Origin: an uncultured Clostridia bacterium
Lineage (GTDB): Bacteria > Bacillota > Clostridia > Christensenellales > Borkfalkiaceae
Direction of reading: 5' to 3'
DNA: 8,959 bases
Assembly (NCBI GenBank): GCA_934254755.1
Contig: CAKQMM010000030.1
Location: 1 to 8,959, forward strand
Both the position numbers and the translations under genes were made by a program. How positions within the stretch are numbered: position 1 is the stretch's first letter; each line of letters begins with the position of its first letter. The notes beneath the pieces were generated by a model, which did not search any database, was not told the origin of the DNA, and was given only the letters and a program-made list of their open reading frames with translations. Of the stretch, positions 1-5,490 are shown piece after piece.

Positions 1-77
1 TTTTTGCGGCGTTGCCGCAAAAATAAGCAAAAAATAATTTCGTCGCTTGCTCTTTAAAAACGCTTTTCGGCTATTTT
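1..77. repeat. 77-bp direct repeat, copy 1
   Basis: These 77 bases recur without a mismatch at 168-244. Each copy opens with a perfect hairpin (TTTTTGCGGC, loop GTT, GCCGCAAAAA) that has T and A tracts on both sides, so it could act as a bidirectional terminator. The copy starts at the window edge, so the true repeat may extend further left. No open reading frame of note lies in it. It looks like a dispersed or tandem intergenic repeat; its function is unknown. Confidence 0.9.
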
Positions 78-129
78 AGGCAGTTGTTCGCTTGCGGTAC
101 AAAAAGTACAGCGTCGCTCGCAACTGCTA
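78..129. repeat. Imperfect inverted repeat between the two repeat copies
   Basis: GCAGTTG at 80-86 pairs with CAACTGC at 121-127, and GTAC at 97-100 pairs with GTAC at 106-109 around an AAAAA loop. The intervening arms (CGCTTGCG and CGTCGCTCG-like) match only partly. Together they could form one long imperfect stem-loop. It is intergenic and no coding signal is seen. It may be part of the same repeat unit as the flanking 77-bp copies. Confidence 0.55.
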
Positions 130-167
130 AAAATATCTCAAAAATACGCTCTTTACGGCGCAAAGCG

Positions 168-244
168 TTTTTGCGGCGTTGCCGCAAAAATAAGCAAAAA
201 ATAATTTCGTCGCTTGCTCTTTAAAAACGCTTTTCGGCTATTTT
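168..244. repeat. 77-bp direct repeat, copy 2
   Basis: Exact second copy of bases 1-77, offset by 167 bases, with the same 10-bp-stem hairpin at 168-190. The match stops at 245, apart from a short GGC agreement. The downstream sequence to 280 holds only a small GTGCG/CGCAC hairpin (253-266). Nothing coding is seen between here and feoA. Confidence 0.9.
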
Positions 245-280
245 CGGCGACCGTGCGGGCGCGCACATTAAAAACTAACA

Positions 281-309
281 AAAAATCACGGCAGTGCCGT
301 GATTTTTTT
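281..309 (+). terminator. Intrinsic terminator upstream of feoA
   Basis: A perfect stem AAAAATCACGGC / GCCGTGATTTTT (281-292 and 296-307) with loop AGT is followed by further T residues. The A and T tracts on both sides let it work in either direction. It insulates feoA from whatever is transcribed from the left, including the repeat region. Confidence 0.85.
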
Positions 310-322
310 ATGGCTTAAAACA

Positions 323-338
323 TATCTTTTATAAGATA
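323..338. promoter_or_regulatory. Inverted repeat in the feoA leader, candidate operator
   Basis: TATCTT (323-328) and AAGATA (333-338) form a perfect 6-bp inverted repeat around TTAT, 14 bases upstream of the feoA ribosome binding site. Its place directly before an iron-uptake operon fits an operator for a metal-responsive or redox regulator, but it does not match a box I can name with confidence. A TATAAG (330-335) inside it could be the -10 of the feoA promoter, although no good -35 was found. Confidence 0.4.
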
Positions 339-362
339 AAGCGTAAGTTTCGGGGAGAAAAT

Positions 363-695
363 ATGGTTTTAAGCGGTTTAGCGGCGGACGACGCGGCAAA
401 GATAATAAATATCGCGATAAGCGACCAAAAGGTCATAAAACGGCTGTCCGATTTAGGCGTTTTTGCGGGTGCCGAAATAATATTGGAGGGCGGAAGCGTT
501 AAGCGCAAATTCTTCGTCGTATCTGCGGGCGGAAAGACGGTCGGCATATCGTTAGATATCGCAAACTCGATTACCGTCGAAAAATTAACCGCTGATACGC
601 AAGATTTGCGTAGCGCGGGCGGACGAAATTTTCAAAATAAAAACGAGCAAATTTTGCCTGCCGAAAGCGCGGCGCATATCAAGGGCGGCGTATGA
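363..695 (+). CDS. feoA: Ferrous iron transport protein A (FeoA), 110 aa
   Basis: Small cytosolic SH3-like protein that assists the FeoB ferrous iron permease. Residues 3-75 fit the FeoA domain: an opening LSGLAADDAAKI segment, the helix with KRLSDLGVFAGAEI (typical rrLxdLGlxxGxxI), and the closing strand ISLDIANSITV (typical iaLxxxxAxxIxV). Residues 76-110 are a polar tail beyond the usual 75-80 aa, with no visible motif. GGGGAG at 352-357 is the ribosome binding site and supports this ATG. Its TGA overlaps the feoB start as ATGA, so the two are almost certainly translationally coupled. The family call is secure in context; FeoA sequences are divergent, so taken alone it would be less certain. 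Confidence 0.92.
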   Translation: MVLSGLAADDAAKIINIAISDQKVIKRLSDLGVFAGAEIILEGGSVKRKFFVVSAGGKTVGISLDIANSITVEKLTADTQDLRSAGGRNFQNKNEQILPAESAAHIKGGV

Positions 696-2506
696 GTTTC
701 AGCGGCGAAGCGATTATTATAGGTATGCCTAACAGCGGCAAAACGACCCTGTTCAATAACCTTACGGGGTTAAGCGAAAGGGTGGGTAATTATCACGGCG
801 TGACGGTCGATAAAGTTTCGGGCGAGGCTCGGTATAAGGGCGGAAAATTCGTTATAACCGACCTACCCGGCACCTACTCGTTATCCCCCGTGACCCTCGA
901 AGAAAAAGTAACCGTAAACGAGATAAAAAATTCGCCGTCCCCGATAGTTTTCGTCATGGAAGCGGCTACTTTTTTAAGCGCGGCTAAAATCATAAACGAA
1001 CTTATAAAACTAAAAAAGCCGCTTATAATAGCCGTAAACATGGTTAAAGAACTGACCCGCCGCGGCGGCAAATTAGACCACGATTATCTTCAAAAAAAGT
1101 TGGGGGTTAAGGTAATTGCGGGCGAGTTTAATAAAAAAAAGGACGCAAGCCGCATAAAAACGGCGATCGTAAACGGCGAATTTTTCGTGCCGAAAGGGGA
1201 GATTTGCGGCGAAGATTTTACCCGCGCTTTTACCGCCCCTAAGTATAAAAAAAGCAAACTTGACGGGGCTTTTTTATACGGTAAGTTTTCTATTCCCATA
1301 TTTTTTGCGGTGTGTTTTTTAATTTTTTATATAACCTTCGGAAAATACGGGATAGGTAAAATTTTAAGCGATTTGCTTAAAAATTTTATCGTCGATTATT
1401 TAGGCGCGAAGGCGGAAATCGGGTTAAAACGTATCGCCGCAAGCGACTTTACGCTAAGGTTTTTTTCGGAAGCGGTGGTTGGCGGGATAGGGCAGGTCGC
1501 GTCGTTCATTCCGCAAATAGTAATACTTTCGGGCTTAATAACCGCATTAGAACTGAGCGGATATTTATCGCGCGCCGCGCTTACGATGGAAAGCGTTTTA
1601 TACAAAAGCGGACTTAACGGGCGAAGCGTTTTTACTATGGTTATGGGCTTCGGATGCACGGGACTAGCGGCGGCAGGCTCAAACGGGCTTGAAAGCGAAA
1701 CGGCTAAAAAAAGGACGCTTATAGTAACTTCGCTTATCCCTTGCAGCGCAAAAATTCCCGTCATACAATACTTAACTTCGCAGCCCGTTTTTAAAAGCCA
1801 ATTTTTAGCACTTATATCGCTATATTTTTGCGCGCTTTTCGTCGGGATAATAGAACTTATGCTGACGGACAGATTTTTTATAAAAGAAAAACGCCCGCCC
1901 CTTGTGTTAGAACTTGCGCCGTTTCGGAAAACCGATATTTCCACCTTAATAAAATCCTTGAAAAAAACGGCGGGGTCGTTTATAATTAAACTAAGCACCG
2001 TTGTTTTTACGCTGTCGCTTGCGGTTTTTGTGTTAAAATCGTTCGATTTCCGCTTCCGCTACGTCGGCGATAACTACGGCGCAAGCATACTTTACCGTTT
2101 GGGCGGCTTAATTAACTTTTTGTTCGCGCCGATAGGGGCGGGGGATAAAAAAGCCGCCGTTGCGGCTATATCGGGGCTGTTTGCTAAAGAAGGGATAATA
2201 AGCGCGCTTATCGCGCTGTACGGCGGGGTTATTCCGCTTGAAAAGGCGAGTTTGTTTGCCTTTTCGGCTTTCGTGTTTTTATACACGCCGTGCTTTACCG
2301 CAACTTCTATGATAGCGGGGGTTACGAGCGCGAAGTTCGCCATCAAGGCGGGCGCAGCGCAGTTTATAGTCGCGCTTATGTTTTCTTACGGCGCATATTT
2401 TTTGTTAAAACGCCCTATCATCGCCGTTCCCGTTTATTTGGCGGCGGGTTTGGCGGCATTTATATATGAAAAGTTTTATCTCGCAAAAAAAAGAAAAACT
2501 GAATAA
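692..2506 (+). CDS. feoB: Ferrous iron transport protein B (FeoB), 604 aa
   Basis: Inner-membrane Fe(II) permease with an N-terminal G domain. Visible motifs are G1 GMPNSGKTT (11-19), G2 NYHGVTVD (33-40, Thr38) and G3 DLPG (57-60). The expected G4 NxxD reads NMVK (116-119), with lysine in place of the guanine-specifying aspartate, and no clear G5 is seen. The membrane part starts near residue 198 and keeps the FeoB core signatures in divergent form: GFGCTGLA (319-326), IPCSAKIPV (349-357), LELAPFR (406-412), FAKEG (497-501) and YTPC (531-534). At 604 aa it is shorter than typical FeoB (about 650-770), mainly in the soluble spacer after the G domain. No feoC is visible. It overlaps feoA by 4 bases and the next gene by 41 bases. 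Confidence 0.97.
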   Translation: MSFSGEAIIIGMPNSGKTTLFNNLTGLSERVGNYHGVTVDKVSGEARYKGGKFVITDLPGTYSLSPVTLEEKVTVNEIKNSPSPIVFVMEAATFLSAAKIINELIKLKKPLIIAVNMVKELTRRGGKLDHDYLQKKLGVKVIAGEFNKKKDASRIKTAIVNGEFFVPKGEICGEDFTRAFTAPKYKKSKLDGAFLYGKFSIPIFFAVCFLIFYITFGKYGIGKILSDLLKNFIVDYLGAKAEIGLKRIAASDFTLRFFSEAVVGGIGQVASFIPQIVILSGLITALELSGYLSRAALTMESVLYKSGLNGRSVFTMVMGFGCTGLAAAGSNGLESETAKKRTLIVTSLIPCSAKIPVIQYLTSQPVFKSQFLALISLYFCALFVGIIELMLTDRFFIKEKRPPLVLELAPFRKTDISTLIKSLKKTAGSFIIKLSTVVFTLSLAVFVLKSFDFRFRYVGDNYGASILYRLGGLINFLFAPIGAGDKKAAVAAISGLFAKEGIISALIALYGGVIPLEKASLFAFSAFVFLYTPCFTATSMIAGVTSAKFAIKAGAAQFIVALMFSYGAYFLLKRPIIAVPVYLAAGLAAFIYEKFYLAKKRKTE

Positions 2507-3338
2507 AGCCGTCCTTCGTTTTTACGGCGATAAGCTAAGTTACGGCGAGTTTATGAAGCTTTTGCGCAAAAAAGATATTTCGGTTTGCGGCAAAAGAGTG
2601 AATGCGGACGTAACCGTCGATATCGGCGACGAAATAAAAGTTTACTTTGACGAAAGTAAAAAAACCGCCGAAGTTAAGCCTATAACCGTCGCGTTTAAAG
2701 ACGATAATCTGCTCGTTGCCGTAAAGCCCGCAAAAACGGATATTTACGATTTTGAAAGTCGGGTAAAAGATAATTACCCTTCCGCTCGGCTTGCGCACAG
2801 AATAGATACGAACACGCAGGGCTTAGTGGTTTTTACTCTTAACGACGTTGCCGAAAAAGAAGCCTATCGGTCGTTTAAATCGCGGCTTATAAAAAAGACG
2901 TATTTAGCGGAGGTTTACGGCGTTTTTTCGCCACGGTCGGGCAGGCTTACAGACTATCTTATAAAGGACGAAAAGAGCGGCACGGTTAAAATTTTTAAAA
3001 CGCCCGTTGCGGGCGCGGTTAAAATAATAACCGAGTACGAAACGCTTGAAGCGCGCGGCGAAACGAGCCTTTTAAAGGTCGATTTAATAACGGGCAAAAC
3101 CCACCAGATACGCGCCCATTTAGCGTTTCACGGGCATTTTATCATCGGCGACGGGAAGTACGGCGTGAACGAAATAAACAAAAAACATAAGGCTAAATAT
3201 CAGCGGCTTATCGCCGCGGAAATAACCTTTAACTTCGGGGATAATAGCCCCCTTAGCTATTTGAACGGCAAAACCGTCAAGACGGGCTTAAGTGTTGGAA
3301 CTTTCCCCGAAATCGGCGATTTTTTATATCAAAGGTAA
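2466..3338 (+). CDS. RluA-family RNA pseudouridine synthase, 290 aa
   Basis: Isomerises uridine to pseudouridine in structured RNA, most likely 23S rRNA; which sites cannot be read from the sequence. Residues 11-62 fit an S4 RNA-binding domain (KLNKAVLRFYGD, then SVCGKRVNADVTVDIGDEIKVYF). The catalytic domain carries HRIDTNTQGL (111-120), with Asp114 as the catalytic aspartate, KKTYLAEVYG (143-152), and GKTHQIRAHLAFHG (210-223), the conserved RluA-family C-terminal motif. The ATG lies 41 bases inside the end of feoB, without a strong ribosome binding site. The S4 domain needs a start close to here, so coupling to feoB translation is likely. It belongs to the RluC/RluD-like subgroup by having S4. 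The link with iron uptake is probably only operonic. Confidence 0.93.
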   Translation: MKSFISQKKEKLNKAVLRFYGDKLSYGEFMKLLRKKDISVCGKRVNADVTVDIGDEIKVYFDESKKTAEVKPITVAFKDDNLLVAVKPAKTDIYDFESRVKDNYPSARLAHRIDTNTQGLVVFTLNDVAEKEAYRSFKSRLIKKTYLAEVYGVFSPRSGRLTDYLIKDEKSGTVKIFKTPVAGAVKIITEYETLEARGETSLLKVDLITGKTHQIRAHLAFHGHFIIGDGKYGVNEINKKHKAKYQRLIAAEITFNFGDNSPLSYLNGKTVKTGLSVGTFPEIGDFLYQR

Positions 3339-3341
3339 ATT

Positions 3342-3548
3342 ATGAGTAAATACGAGCCGCTTTGGAATCACGTTAAAAATATCGGCGAGGGCGAAGTGAC
3401 TCTTTCGTTTGAAGAGATATATAAAATTTGCGGGTTTAACATAGACCATAGTTTTTTGACTTATAAAAAAGAATTAAAAGACTACGGCTACGAAGTCGCA
3501 AAAATTTCAATGAAAAATAAAACCGTTATTATTAAAAAACTAAATTAA
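3342..3548 (+). CDS. Small conserved YEPLW-type protein (DUF7662-like), 68 aa
   Basis: The protein opens KYEPLWNHVK and continues LSFEEIYKICGF, DHSFLTYKKELKDYGY and KISMKNKTVII. This pattern (YEPLW, tFeEIexixGF, HSFL, KKELxxYGYxVxKISMKxKTV) is one I associate with the DUF7662-type family of small proteins of unknown function; that assignment is from memory. AAAGG at 3331-3335 overlaps the stop of the pseudouridine synthase gene and sits 6 bases before the ATG, so it is the last gene of the feo operon. It ends just before the broken terminator hairpin at the island edge. Confidence 0.75.
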   Translation: MSKYEPLWNHVKNIGEGEVTLSFEEIYKICGFNIDHSFLTYKKELKDYGYEVAKISMKNKTVIIKKLN

Positions 3549-3585
3549 AAACACGGGCGCGCCGAAAAGTTCGTGCTTACTTTGG

Positions 3586-3623
3586 ACAAAACCCCCGCAA
3601 CGAGTATGTTGCGAGGGTTTTGT
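3586..3623. terminator. Bidirectional terminator between feo operon and leftward island genes
   Basis: ACAAAACCCCCGCAAC (3586-3601) pairs with GTTGCGAGGGTTTTGT (3608-3623) with a single mismatch around loop GAGTAT. The AAAACCC/GGGTTTT base gives a T tract in both directions. It can end the feo operon on the plus strand and the regulator/43-aa unit on the minus strand; the 43-aa gene's stop codon touches the stem. Confidence 0.88.
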
Positions 3624-3754
3624 TATTTACCTTTTTTTGGCGTTGACTTCTTTTTAGCATAATAAGACGCTATTGCTTGTTTTTGTTTTTTTATACTCTC
3701 GGGAGTTTTTGATTTTACGAAACTGCTTTTCTTCTTTTCTTTGTTAAAAAACAT
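3623..3754 (-). CDS. Very basic 43-aa protein, unknown function
   Basis: Starts MFFNKEKKKSSFVKSKTPES and continues IKKQKQAIASYYAKKKSTPK; about 16 of 43 residues are lysine and there is no arginine. It begins one base after the stop codon of the 251-aa regulator gene (TAA A ATG), and the GGGGA of that gene's last codons serves as the ribosome binding site. It ends at the terminator stem, so it is the second gene of a complete two-gene unit. The SIKKQKQAIASYYAKKK helix is amphipathic and could bind nucleic acid. I do not recognise a named family. It is too short for most gene callers. Confidence 0.65.
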   Translation of the reverse strand: MFFNKEKKKSSFVKSKTPESIKKQKQAIASYYAKKKSTPKKGK

Positions 3755-3755
3755 T

Positions 3756-4511
3756 TTATGTTTCCCCTGCGTTTATTTCTTTTTCAAAATCGCTGTTATC
3801 CGTATATTCTTGCAATAATTCTATCAAATTTTCGCTTGGTTTATACTTTTGCTTAATCATGTAAATATCTTGTATGGAGCTTAATGGTACAGATTTAATT
3901 ATACCGCCGTTAATATCGTATATTATGCAATAGTTTGTCTGGTCATATAAATAGCCGTAGCAATAGTTAAATGCAAAGGCTTTAATTCTTTCGTTTGTTT
4001 CTTTATTCTTAAAATGCACTATTCGGCGTGTGTAACAAGCGTCGCTGAAAACGTCTAACTCTTTATCGAATACAAGCATTTCTCTTTTATATTGCGGAAA
4101 ACGCGAATACTCGTTTAATAATCCGCGGATATACACGGGTATTTCCTGTGCGGTTATCTGAGTTTCGCTACTTTCTATCTCGTCATAAATAAAAGTCGTT
4201 TCTTTTGACGGTCTTATCCAAACGTATTCGTCTAAAACATTCAACTCGGCGTCGTTAAAATAAACCCTGTCTATAACAGTATTTACGGCGTTATAAATAT
4301 TTTCGCCGTCTTGTCGATTGTATTCGTTTTTCAGTATGTTTTCGATTTCGTCCCGACGTGCTTTTCTGACTTCGACAAGAGTGGGGATAAGTTTATTAAG
4401 CAAAGCATTTTTATTTGATTTATCGTTTTTCGTAAACCCGAAACGCAGTGCGTCGTTTTCTAAAATGTTTGCTACGAAAGACGATATTTTTATTTTGATT
4501 TTATCGGTCAT
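3756..4511 (-). CDS. Ribbon-helix-helix-like / WYL-like putative regulator, 251 aa
   Basis: Likely a DNA-binding repressor of its own locus. An in-frame ATG 30 bases further out would give 261 aa, but AAGGAG at 4519-4524 lies 7 bases before the ATG at 4511, and the outer ATG falls within the promoter, so I choose 251 aa. Residues 3-45 fit a ribbon-helix-helix: basic strand DKIKIKIS, helix FVANILENDALRFGF, turn, helix NKNALLNKLIPTL. The middle (46-150) is charged and helical without a motif I can name. Residues 155-235 (RRIVHFKN, AFAFNYCYGYLYDQTNYCIIYDI, VPLSSIQDIYMI) resemble a WYL-type ligand-binding fold with the usual wYL.aydn..r.frLdrI pattern. Two promoters and TGTCTACC boxes precede it. 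Domain calls are by eye. Confidence 0.85.
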   Translation of the reverse strand: MTDKIKIKISSFVANILENDALRFGFTKNDKSNKNALLNKLIPTLVEVRKARRDEIENILKNEYNRQDGENIYNAVNTVIDRVYFNDAELNVLDEYVWIRPSKETTFIYDEIESSETQITAQEIPVYIRGLLNEYSRFPQYKREMLVFDKELDVFSDACYTRRIVHFKNKETNERIKAFAFNYCYGYLYDQTNYCIIYDINGGIIKSVPLSSIQDIYMIKQKYKPSENLIELLQEYTDNSDFEKEINAGET

Positions 4512-4532
4512 TGCGACACTCCTTACGTGTCG

Positions 4533-4561
4533 ATTATACAACGTGTCTACTTAAAAATCAA
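4533..4561 (-). promoter_or_regulatory. Proximal promoter P1 of the 251-aa regulator gene
   Basis: On the minus strand, -35 TTGATT (4561-4556) and -10 TATAAT (4538-4533) are separated by exactly 17 bases. The expected transcript start is only about 15 bases before the AAGGAG ribosome binding site. A TGTCTAC box (4544-4550) lies in the spacer. Confidence 0.7.
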
Positions 4562-4620
4562 TAAAACACGGTAAAAATATATTAAAATGTCTACCTTATA
4601 ATGTCAAATACGGTAGACAC
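4543..4620. promoter_or_regulatory. Three TGTCTACC operator-like boxes
   Basis: The boxes are GTGTCTAC at 4543-4550, ATGTCTACC at 4587-4595, and the inverted copy GGTAGACAC at 4612-4620. The last two form an inverted repeat with 16 bases between. The first two lie in the spacers of P1 and P2. The third sits between the P2 -35 and the -35 of the rightward promoter. A weaker relative, ACGTGTCGA at 4525-4533, lies beside the P1 -10. Short repeated boxes are the usual targets of ribbon-helix-helix proteins, so the adjacent 251-aa protein is the likely binder; this is inference. Confidence 0.6.
4579..4607 (-). promoter_or_regulatory. Distal promoter P2 of the 251-aa regulator gene
   Basis: On the minus strand, a consensus -35 TTGACA (4607-4602) and a -10 TAATAT (4584-4579) are separated by 17 bases. 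A TGTCTACC box (4588-4595) fills part of the spacer. Two stacked promoters for one gene fit differential repression. Confidence 0.55.
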
Positions 4621-4627
4621 TTTTTGG

Positions 4628-4656
4628 TTGATAACGGCTTTATTTGTTGGTATAAT
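4628..4656 (+). promoter_or_regulatory. Promoter P3 of the rightward island unit
   Basis: TTGATA (4628-4633) and TATAAT (4651-4656) are separated by 17 bases, close to the sigma-A consensus. The predicted transcript start near 4663 leaves a leader of about 50 bases before the ATG at 4716. The inverted TGTCTACC box ends 8 bases upstream of the -35. Confidence 0.75.
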
Positions 4657-4715
4657 AGATTTGCAAGGTAAAAACCGGTGTGTATCTTGACTAAATATAA
4701 AGGAGGTGATAAAAT

Positions 4716-4787
4716 ATGAAAGATAAATCTTATAAGCAGTTTTATCATGGTAAGTGGGTTTAGAAAACATCGTTTGACAAAAAACCG
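4716..4787 (+). other. 5' segment of the DHVHD protein gene, interrupted by in-frame TAG
   Basis: A perfect ribosome binding site AGGAGGTGAT (4701-4710) serves the ATG at 4716. It opens MKDKSYKQFYHGKWV and then meets TAG at 4761-4763. The same frame stays open after the TAG (KTSFDKKP, then the Met at 4788) and runs to 5027, giving 103 residues plus the amber codon. This looks like the true start of the downstream gene cut by a nonsense mutation. A 15-aa leader peptide with reinitiation at 4788 is the alternative. A sequencing error cannot be excluded. Confidence 0.65.
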
Positions 4788-5027
4788 ATGAAATGGTTCC
4801 CGTTGACCTTCATTGATACATACAATATCAAAACCGGAAAATTTCGTTCAAGAAGAAAGTTTGGTAGAGACGGTTGGGCGTATAAAGATATGGATACGGC
4901 TGACGCGCATAAACCATACGACCACGTGCATGATATTTATAATGGAAAAAGATTTGGTGGTCGGAATCCGAATAAAAAAGAACGGAAAGAATTAGAAAAA
5001 GCAAAACGGAAAAGGAGATTTTTATGA
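4788..5027 (+). CDS. Basic 79-aa DHVHD protein, possible toxin tip
   Basis: First ATG after the in-frame TAG at 4761; no convincing ribosome binding site stands before it, so the natural start is probably 4716. Visible parts are FPLTFIDTYNIKTGKFRSRR, a DGWAYKDMDTADAHKPYDHV block leading into DHVHD, and a strongly basic end NKKERKELEKAKRKRRF. The clustered His/Asp residues (DAHKPYDHVHD) could be a nuclease-like active site or metal site, and the short, basic, C-terminal-domain look resembles detached polymorphic toxin tips. I cannot name a family. It overlaps the next gene by ATGA, and the acidic 90-aa partner would then be the immunity protein. With the amber codon it may be inactive. Confidence 0.6.
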   Translation: MKWFPLTFIDTYNIKTGKFRSRRKFGRDGWAYKDMDTADAHKPYDHVHDIYNGKRFGGRNPNKKERKELEKAKRKRRFL

Positions 5028-5296
5028 AAATTGATTTAACTAAATATAAATTTAACGATGAGGACGTTCATTTTCTTTTGCAAACGGAAGAAAACTGCAT
5101 AAACGGGCAAAACGAAGTAACGCTTGCATATAAAGGCAATTCTTTTGTTTTAGAGCCGCGCGGCAAAGCGGTGCAGGTGTATGCCTATGGCAAGGTTTTG
5201 GGAAATTATAAAGATTTTGACGACTTATTGCTTAACCATAAAATCGGTGAAAAACCTTTAATTGAACTGATTAAGGACCTTGAATACGGCGAGTAA
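5024..5296 (+). CDS. Acidic 90-aa protein, possible immunity partner
   Basis: AGGAG at 5013-5017 lies 6 bases before the ATG, and the gene overlaps the preceding basic protein by ATGA, so the two are co-translated. The protein has no membrane segment or signal peptide. It alternates short strands (NEVTLAYKGNSFVLEP, KAVQVYAYGKVLGNY) with a closing helix (FDDLLLNHKIGEKPLIELIK) and a DLEYGE end, an alpha/beta arrangement with net negative charge. That, and the tight pairing with a basic partner, fit an immunity protein or antitoxin that stays intact while the toxin frame is broken. No family recognised; the role is inferred from context. Confidence 0.8.
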   Translation: MKIDLTKYKFNDEDVHFLLQTEENCINGQNEVTLAYKGNSFVLEPRGKAVQVYAYGKVLGNYKDFDDLLLNHKIGEKPLIELIKDLEYGE

Positions 5297-5342
5297 ATAG
5301 TAAATTTGCTTGTTTATAAACGTAAAAGATAATTTAACAAAC

Positions 5343-5380
5343 AAACTTCCGCCCATAAAACAGGGTGGGAAGTTTTATTT
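5343..5380 (+). terminator. Terminator after the first basic/acidic pair
   Basis: AAACTTCC (5343-5350) pairs with GGAAGTTT (5368-5375), extended by CCC/GGG with a small bulge, loop ATAAAACA, followed by TATTTT. It ends the 4716-5296 transcript. Read from the other strand it also follows the HTH-like remnant at 5380-5490. A weak promoter-like TTTGCT-17-GATAAT at 5305-5333 precedes it, but this has no gene to serve. Confidence 0.75.
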
Positions 5381-5490
5381 TAACTTAAATCTAATATTTT
5401 AACGGGCAGTGACGGCGATACGCCGTAGTAAGCACAAACCGCGATAAGGTCGTTCACGGTCAAAATAGAACGGTTGAGCCTTCGCGAGGC
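5380..5490 (-). pseudogene. Remnant of an HTH-type regulator C-terminal part
   Basis: The minus strand reads 36 codons without a start, directly after a TAA at 5491-5493. It contains LTVNDLIAVCAYYGVSP followed by a short hydrophobic end and a TAA. The DLIAVCAYYGVSP pattern resembles the last helices of XRE-family HTH domains (typical dLiaia.yfgVs...L). The rest of the gene is absent, so this is a fragment left by rearrangement. The same DNA is also open on the plus strand in the frame of the 65-aa gene and has several small hairpins, so other readings remain possible. Confidence 0.35.

Noticed and set aside
1..245. Possible CRISPR array
   Set aside because: Only two copies of a 77-bp unit, 90 bases apart, with hairpins in the repeats and no spacer-like series or cas genes.
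1396..1998. Long minus-strand open frame (200 codons) inside feoB
   Set aside because: It lies fully antisense to well-conserved FeoB motifs, has no ribosome binding site and no recognisable domain. It is a codon-bias shadow, like the antisense frames opposite rqcH, tig and the 107-aa gene.
3552..3575. Functional terminator at the left island edge hairpin
   Set aside because: Only CACG/CGTG can pair around the GC-rich half, with no T tract. It is a remnant, and the strong terminator is at 3586-3623.
3756..4541. 261-aa start for the regulator gene
   Set aside because: The outer ATG lies over the -10 and spacer of promoter P1 and lacks a ribosome binding site, while AAGGAG is well placed for the ATG at 4511.
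4761..4763. Genetic code change with TAG read as an amino acid
   Set aside because: A single in-frame TAG and the absence of TAG stops among eleven genes is weak evidence. The housekeeping genes contain no in-frame TAG, so a local nonsense mutation is simpler.
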